DNA of 64,000 bases, from NCBI GenBank assembly GCA_022009755.1, contig CP091722.1:70001-134000 (forward strand), read 5' to 3'. Below the pieces are notes generated by a model. It made no database searches, was not told the DNA's origin, and worked only from the letters and a program-made list of their open reading frames with translations. Each line of letters opens with the position of its first letter. Within the stretch, counting starts at the first letter, position 1. The stretch is from Oscillospiraceae bacterium (lineage in GTDB: Bacteria; Bacillota; Clostridia; Christensenellales; QALW01). Shown one piece after another: positions 58,972 to 64,000 of the stretch. Made by a program: the position numbers and the translations under genes.

Positions 58972-59523
58972 GTGAAGATGTTGATCACGGTTCTGTTGCC
59001 GATTTTGCTTCCGGGGGTTGTCGGATCGGTGTGCACATTCCTCTGTCGGAGTCTTACCATAGGCAAAATAACGTACGGGGGCGGACGCACAAAGACGGAG
59101 AATGCTCCTGCGCGCATCCCGGAGGATGCTGTGCTTAGCAGTCTGAACTGGGGGCAGAGCTCGTCAAACGAATACGAGTGCTTTGCGTTTGATGTGACGC
59201 ATAGCGAGAATCGCTTATCACTCTCCGGATGGTATATAGATCCGGAGAGTGAGAGGCGGATTACAGCCGAGGATGTACTGCTGACTGACGAACAATGCTG
59301 TCATATCGAGCAATGCCTTAAGGACGGCAGTCACAGGCCGCCCCCCGTAAGACACCGAAATAAAGTGATATATGATGAAACAGGCAGCAGCCTGTCGGTA
59401 TGTTGGAAAACGGCGGACGGCGGCAGGATATCGGCGAAATACGACGGCAGAGGCGAAGATATGCTGCTTGAGCAGTTAAAAGCCTGCTTATGCGGCTCCG
59501 CGCAAGACATATTTTCCGAATAA
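58972..59523 (+). CDS. membrane-anchored hypothetical protein
   Basis: About 181-183 residues with one N-terminal helix (L-I-T-V-L-L-P-I-L-L-P-G-V-V-G-S-V) and a soluble acidic domain. GTG 58972 or ATG 58978 may be the start; no strong ribosome site is seen. It lies 8-14 nt after the SPFH gene, so coexpression is likely. Function unknown. Confidence 0.65.
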   Translation: MKMLITVLLPILLPGVVGSVCTFLCRSLTIGKITYGGGRTKTENAPARIPEDAVLSSLNWGQSSSNEYECFAFDVTHSENRLSLSGWYIDPESERRITAEDVLLTDEQCCHIEQCLKDGSHRPPPVRHRNKVIYDETGSSLSVCWKTADGGRISAKYDGRGEDMLLEQLKACLCGSAQDIFSE

Positions 59524-59624
59524 AGACAGCGGACAATCATACGGATCAGGGCGGCTGCAGCCTGCAGATCGGCAATGCAGCATGGGTCGTGCAGACGGCG
59601 AAGCATCAAAGGAGGATTTTATAC

Positions 59625-60497
59625 ATGGGATTGTTTGACAAAAAATACTGTGATATCTGCGGCGAGAAAATAGGATTTTTAGGAAACTGCAAGCTGGAGG
59701 ACGGTAATCTCTGCAAGGATTGCGCAAGAAAGCTATCTCCATTTTTCAGTAATCGCCGACACTCTACCGTGGAGGATATCAAAAACCAGCTTGCCTACCG
59801 TGCGGAGAATGAACGGAAGCTTGCGGAATTCTCTCCGTATATAACATTTGAAGGAAGCAAAAATGTGCACATCAATCCATGGAGCGAGGAGTTTATCGTC
59901 ACGGGGCTGTCCGACTGGCGCAGCGGCAATCCCGACCTGATTCACTTTTCGCAGGTGACCTCGGTACACACCGAGATCAGGGAGAACAAAGAGGAGATTT
60001 TCTATGAGGATTCTGACGGCAACAGGAAGAGCTATGATCCGCCGCGTTACGAGTGCGACTATGCGTTCAATGTGGAGATTCTGGTAGATTCACCGTGGTT
60101 TACCTCGATTGAACTGGAGCTTAGCGACGGCAATCGCCCCAACAGCCCTTATACCGATCTGTATCGGGAATATGAGCAGAAAATGCATAAGCTGTCGGAC
60201 ATTCTGCAGCGCCGTGATGAGGAGCATCGTGTTTTTGACGGCGACGGCATGATGAACAGGGTTGAAAGCTTGCACCCCCGGCAGGAGGAATCGGTGCCCG
60301 CCTCTCAGCCAATGGGCGGCGAGGCGTGGAAATGTCCCTCATGCGGCACTGAAAGCTACGGCAAAAAATTCTGCGAGAACTGCGGAGGGCTCAGGCCGGT
60401 TCCGAAGGCGGTGCGCTGTGCGTCCTGCGGCTACGCTCCGGAGAATCAGGCAAAGCCTCCGAAGTTCTGTCCGGAGTGCGGAAAACCCTTCCGATAA
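59625..60497 (+). CDS. DUF4428 protein with C-terminal zinc ribbons
   Basis: A 290-residue protein. The N-terminal DUF4428 zinc finger is C-D-I-C-G-E-K-I-G...C-K-D-C. A central domain of unknown function includes Y-E-C-D-Y-A-F-N-V, and two zinc ribbons end it (C-P-S-C-G...C-E-N-C and C-A-S-C-G...C-P-E-C), the last nearly identical in style to the SPFH protein's ribbon (P-P-K-F-C-P-E-C-G). AAAGGAGG precedes ATG 59625. The shared ribbons suggest it works with the SPFH protein. Confidence 0.87.
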   Translation: MGLFDKKYCDICGEKIGFLGNCKLEDGNLCKDCARKLSPFFSNRRHSTVEDIKNQLAYRAENERKLAEFSPYITFEGSKNVHINPWSEEFIVTGLSDWRSGNPDLIHFSQVTSVHTEIRENKEEIFYEDSDGNRKSYDPPRYECDYAFNVEILVDSPWFTSIELELSDGNRPNSPYTDLYREYEQKMHKLSDILQRRDEEHRVFDGDGMMNRVESLHPRQEESVPASQPMGGEAWKCPSCGTESYGKKFCENCGGLRPVPKAVRCASCGYAPENQAKPPKFCPECGKPFR

Positions 60498-60501
60498 TAA
60501 C

Positions 60502-61383
60502 ATGAAAAACACTATCGTTTGCAAGGTGGTGATTATGCTGTCGGCTTTCTTACTGTTTTCCGGAATTTTCGGTTGCAGCGGAAACAATGAGTATACCGTC
60601 GATGATATAGTTTTCATACATGCCGCATATTATGCAACGGAAAGCAACCCGGTATATTCTTTCGCTCTGCGCAAGGAGAAAGCTTGCTGGTTATTCTCGG
60701 CGGATTGCCGTGTGGGAAATCAGAAGGAGCGTTACGCTTCGTTTTCCTCATTTCCGATACCGTCTGAAGAGGCGAATGAATTTCTTGCAATAATTCGCGA
60801 TGAAGGGGAGATAAAGCGGCTGCGAAAACACCGTAATCCGATACGTATTTTTCAAATACCCGATGCACCGATGCGCAGCTTCGGGATGACCTTCTCCGAC
60901 GGAACCGAAGTTAATAAAGAGACTGCAATCAGCAATAAAGCGCTCGATTATCTCTTTACTCTTGCAGACAGACACTGCGAGGCGGCAGAGAACGTTGAAG
61001 TCACGGCTGTCTTTATCTGCAGCAGCATGAATTATTCCTCTTCCTATTCGTTTACCCTTGAAAAGAACGGAATTTCATGGTATTTATCGTTTGATGCAGT
61101 GATTGACGGCAGCGGCACTCACACGGAAGCGGAAAAACAGCCGGTCGATGAGTGTGACGCGGAAGAAATACTCCGCATTGTAAAGCAGCAGCAGTTGGTT
61201 ACAATGGTCAGGCAGTATAAGAAGCCGCCGGATGACGGCATATTCGCGCTTGACGAAACCGCATACCGTATTTCGTTTGATTTCGCAGACGGCAGTTCAA
61301 TATGTGCCCCGGTATATGCAGGCGATGAACTGATTAATGCTTTCCGTTGCCTTACGAAAGCGAAAATCCGTCAGCAATACTGA
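60502..61383 (+). CDS. lipoprotein of unknown function
   Basis: A 293-residue protein. Signal peptide and lipobox are F-S-G-I-F-G-C. The mature part holds two similar halves, each with S-F-(A/T)-L and later F-A/S-D-G-(T/S). It starts 5 nt after the DUF4428 stop, so it is in the same operon, although the ribosome site lies inside the preceding codons. No family recognised. Confidence 0.75.
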   Translation: MKNTIVCKVVIMLSAFLLFSGIFGCSGNNEYTVDDIVFIHAAYYATESNPVYSFALRKEKACWLFSADCRVGNQKERYASFSSFPIPSEEANEFLAIIRDEGEIKRLRKHRNPIRIFQIPDAPMRSFGMTFSDGTEVNKETAISNKALDYLFTLADRHCEAAENVEVTAVFICSSMNYSSSYSFTLEKNGISWYLSFDAVIDGSGTHTEAEKQPVDECDAEEILRIVKQQQLVTMVRQYKKPPDDGIFALDETAYRISFDFADGSSICAPVYAGDELINAFRCLTKAKIRQQY

Positions 61384-61562
61384 TGCCGTCGGTAAACAAC
61401 GGGAACCTATAATGACCGACCGATGTGTGCAGTCTGCGAAGCTGCAACCAACCGATTCAAACACGAAAGCCTGCCGGGGCAACTTTGCCTAGCGGAGTCG
61501 AAAAGCAAACGCAGCACTTACTGCTTTCAGCGGGCAATATTCTTTAAGAGAGGAGTTTATTC

Positions 61563-62659
61563 ATGCAAACCTTACAGGAATACAAATGTCCCTGCTGCGG
61601 CGGTGCGATAGCCTTTGACAGTACGCTCCAAAAGATGAAGTGTCCTTATTGCGACACCGAGTTCGAGATGGATGCGCTCAAGGGCTATGACGCCGAGCTC
61701 CGGGGTGAACAGTCGGACAAAATGGAATGGGAAACTGCGGCGGGACGCGAATGGCAGGAGGGCGAAGCCTCCGATCTGCGCTCTTATGTGTGTGCAAGTC
61801 CTGCGGCGGCGAGATCGTCGGCGATGCCAATACGGCTGCCACATCGTGTCCGTTCTGCGGCAATCCCGTTGTGATGATGGGTCAGTTTGCCGGCGCACTC
61901 AAGCCCGATCTCGTAATCCCGTTCAAGCTGGATAAAAAGGCGGCGAAGGCCGGACTGATGCGGCATTTGACGGGAAAGCGGCTGCTGCCTAAAATTTTCA
62001 AGGATCAAAACCATATCGACGAGATTAAGGGTATCTATGTTCCGTTTTGGCTTTTCGATACCGATGTGGATGCACAGGTACGATACCGCGCCACCAATGT
62101 CCGCACGTGGAGTGACAGTGAGTACAACTATACCCAGACAAGCCATTATATGGTGCACCGCGGCGGCAGTGTCGGTTTTGAACATGTGCCGGTGGACGGA
62201 TCCTCGAAAATGGCGGATGATCTGATGGAATCCATAGAGCCGTATGACTTTTCGGAGGCGGTGGATTTCCAAACGGCTTATCTTGCCGGATATTTGGCGG
62301 ATAGGTACGATGTGACCGCCGAGGCCAGCATTGACCGTGCCAATCAGCGCGTCAAGCGTTCCACAGAGGAGGCCTTCTCCGGAACGGTTAAGGGATATAC
62401 CACCGTTACAACGGAAAACAGCAGCGTTCAGTTCCGCGGCGGCAAAGCCCGGTATGCGCTTTATCCCGTATGGCTTCTGAATACCACATGGAACGGCAGC
62501 AAATACACATTTGCCATGAACGGACAGACCGGTAAATTTGTCGGCGATCTGCCTGTGGACAAAGCGGCAGCCTCCCGCTGGACACTGCTGCTGGCAGCTG
62601 TTTTTACGGCCGTAACCTACGGCGGCGCATGGCTTTTGCACCTGATCGGATTGTTTTAA
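61563..62659 (+). CDS. zinc-ribbon membrane protein, YdjG-like (one frameshift)
   Basis: About 364 residues. TFIIB-like zinc ribbons come first (C-P-C-C-G and C-P-Y-C, then C-K-S-C-G and C-P-F-C-G-N). A large domain with V-P-F-W-L-F-D follows, and a C-terminal hydrophobic helix (L-L-A-A-V-F-T-A-V-T-Y). The frame breaks at about 61787 because TGTGTG has one TG too many; removing it gives 365 codons. GAGAGGAG precedes ATG 61563. It resembles YdjG of the ydjFGHI membrane-stress operon. Confidence 0.85.
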
Positions 62660-62672
62660 GGAGGAAGACGGA

Positions 62673-63488
62673 ATGAAAAAGAAAATAATGGTGCTTCTGT
62701 TTTCCGTTGTTCTGTGCCTCTGTATGGCAGCTCCGGTTTTTGCAGAGCAGACGGACGGTTTTGCTAATAAGTATGAGCGTGTTTTGGATCAGGCGGGGCT
62801 TCTCTCCGACAGAGAAGAAGCGGCGCTTGCCGACAAACTCAACGAGCTGAGCAAAAAGCAAAAAATGGATATAGCCATTCTGACGACAAGCACGCTGGAC
62901 GGAAAGACCCCGCGCGACTATGCCGACGATATTTATGATTATTGCAGCTTCGGTTACGGTGAAAACAGGGACGGTCTTTTGTTGCTTATCAGCACGGAAG
63001 ACAATGATTGGTACATATCCACCCATGGCTACGGCATCACAGCGTTTACGGACGAAGGCATCAAATATATCGGGAAAAAAATGAAGGATAATCTGTCAGC
63101 AGGCGATTTTGCCGCAGCCTTCGACACTTTTGTCGGGCTTTGCGAAGACTTTATCGTTCAGGCAAAAACCGGAAAGCCCTATGATGTGAACAATCTTCCG
63201 AAGGAGCCGCTTTCACTGTTTTGGATACCGCTTTCAATAGTGATAGGCTTCATGCTGTCGTTCGTTGTGGTCGGCAAGATGAAGGCCAAGCTTAAAACGG
63301 TGCGGTTTCAGGCAGCAGCAGACAGCTATATGAAGGACGGCAGCCTGAACGTTACCGAGAGCAGGGATCTGTTCCTGTACAACACAGTATCACGTACGGC
63401 TAAGCCTAAGAGCAGCAGTTCCGAAGGAAGCAGCACGCATACTTCTTCCTCGGGATCGACCCACGGCGGCGGAGGAGGTAAATTTTAA
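62673..63488 (+). CDS. TPM-domain exported membrane protein, YdjH/YgcG-like
   Basis: A 271-residue protein. Signal peptide (about residues 1-24), then a TPM domain (Y-E-R-V-L-D-Q-A-G-L-L-S, M-D-I-A-I-L-T-T, G-D-F-A-A-A-F-D). A transmembrane helix near residues 190-208 and a Ser-rich tail ending G-G-G-G-G-K-F complete it. This is the YdjH layout. AGGAGG precedes ATG 62673, 13 nt after the YdjG-like gene. Confidence 0.93.
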   Translation: MKKKIMVLLFSVVLCLCMAAPVFAEQTDGFANKYERVLDQAGLLSDREEAALADKLNELSKKQKMDIAILTTSTLDGKTPRDYADDIYDYCSFGYGENRDGLLLLISTEDNDWYISTHGYGITAFTDEGIKYIGKKMKDNLSAGDFAAAFDTFVGLCEDFIVQAKTGKPYDVNNLPKEPLSLFWIPLSIVIGFMLSFVVVGKMKAKLKTVRFQAAADSYMKDGSLNVTESRDLFLYNTVSRTAKPKSSSSEGSSTHTSSSGSTHGGGGGKF

Positions 63489-63513
63489 TGTACCGCACAG
63501 AAATGAGGGGCCT

Positions 63514-64000
63514 ATGAGAAAAGCAGCTATTATTCTGTTAATCCTTGTTTTGTCGTTTCTTTTGCCGGCTTCTGTACTTGCGACGGATAAGATTGAAATC
63601 ATTCATCAGCCGCAGAATATGATATTTCCGGAACATGCGTCGGCAAACTGGAGCGTGGAGGCAACAGGAGACGGACTTGCCTATGAATGGTTTATCGTTT
63701 ACAAGGGCACTGCCTATAATACGGCCGAATCCTTTGACGAAAACCATCCGTGGCAGGTCGGGGTTGTCGGTGACGGCTATGGCCGTAACGATATCGGAAA
63801 CGTCTTTTTCATCAACGGTATCGGAAGTGCGCTTGACGGTGCGGAGATTTATTGCGTCATATCAAATAAAACGGGAAGTGTAACCTCGCAAAGGGCGCAT
63901 ATCTCGGTCGGTGGGCAAAGCCTGCCGCCGCGCTTAAAGGTTCCGGCAGCGGTTACAATAAAAAAGGATAAGATTTTGAAGCTCTTATGCGACGCTGAGG
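63514..64000 (+). CDS. secreted protein, 5' part (runs off the window)
   Basis: ATG 63514 with GAGGGG upstream. A signal peptide (L-L-I-L-V-L-S-F-L-L-P-A-S-V-L-A) and a beta-type extracellular domain with E-W-F-I-V-Y-K-G and I-Y-C-V-I-S-N-K-T-G-S-V-T-S, an Ig-like fold pattern, are visible. 162 residues are seen with no stop. It follows the TPM gene by 25 nt, in the same orientation. Confidence 0.8.
   Translation, partial: MRKAAIILLILVLSFLLPASVLATDKIEIIHQPQNMIFPEHASANWSVEATGDGLAYEWFIVYKGTAYNTAESFDENHPWQVGVVGDGYGRNDIGNVFFINGIGSALDGAEIYCVISNKTGSVTSQRAHISVGGQSLPPRLKVPAAVTIKKDKILKLLCDAE

Overview
The window looks like chromosomal DNA from a strictly anaerobic, Gram-positive gut-type Clostridia member, probably Oscillospiraceae/Ruminococcaceae. 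This is inferred from gene content and style. The evidence is a class III (anaerobic) ribonucleotide reductase, a rubrerythrin/desulfoferrodoxin/flavodiiron oxygen-defence set, SipW-type signal peptidases with TasA-like substrates, PTGD-type cell-wall sorting signals, a DUF4358-MBOAT-DHHW cluster, a CD1871A-type peptide and strong AGGAGG ribosome sites. Species cannot be fixed from the sequence alone.

Layout. 1-1807: 3' part of 23S rRNA, 5S rRNA and tRNA-Asn. 2.0-9.2 kb: a ParB fragment, a TetR regulator, a collagen-like lipoprotein and a giant wall-anchored protein with glycine-rich and InlB-type repeats. 9.3-13.9 kb: a small excisionase-like protein, a cytidylate-kinase-like protein, a serpin remnant, an unknown membrane-anchored protein and citrate synthase. 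13.9-18.0 kb (minus strand): nrdG, an nrdD carrying a C-terminal glutaredoxin-like domain, and a thioredoxin reductase overlapping nrdD by 4 nt. 18.4-20.7 kb: an epimerase divergent from a TetR regulator, plus DUF1003. 20.8-24.9 kb: a redox module (TlpA-like lipoprotein, polytopic 4Fe-4S protein, CD1871A peptide) divergent from a two-component system. 24.9-30.0 kb: isochorismatase-like hydrolase, transglutaminase-like lipoprotein, and a TetR/MMPL transporter pair. 30.3-36.3 kb: a duplicated coiled-coil secreted protein with a second two-component system, then the DUF4358-MBOAT-DHHW surface-modification cluster.

36.4-47.1 kb is the most striking part. A Crp/Fnr-like regulator is divergent from a promoter whose -35/-10 spacer holds a run of 10 G. 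That promoter is followed by a probable c-di-GMP-I riboswitch with an intrinsic terminator. Downstream lie two SipW-type peptidases, three or four TasA/camelysin-like fibre precursors and a roughly 1600-residue repeat adhesin. Copies of a GTGCC-GGCAC palindrome occur at both ends of the locus. It reads as a switchable, second-messenger-controlled surface-fibre (biofilm matrix) locus.

47.1-52.4 kb: oxygen/ROS defence (rubrerythrin, desulfoferrodoxin, PerR/Fur, VanZ-like, rubredoxin, four-domain flavodiiron protein). 52.8-57.0 kb: an XRE regulator, a sensor split into a 7TM protein plus separate kinase, a LuxR-type response regulator and a receiver-only protein. 57.2-64.0 kb: a cluster resembling Bacillus ydjGHI (SPFH plus zinc ribbons, zinc-ribbon membrane protein, TPM protein) with extra DUF4428, lipoprotein and secreted members; the last gene runs off the window.

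Data quality. More than twenty otherwise normal genes are broken by 1-2 base indels, mostly in homopolymers (several A runs of 7 would be in frame at 8). I treat most of these as assembly or sequencing errors and give gene coordinates for the repaired gene, naming the break. Only the ParB, serpin and MBL pieces look like true gene remnants.
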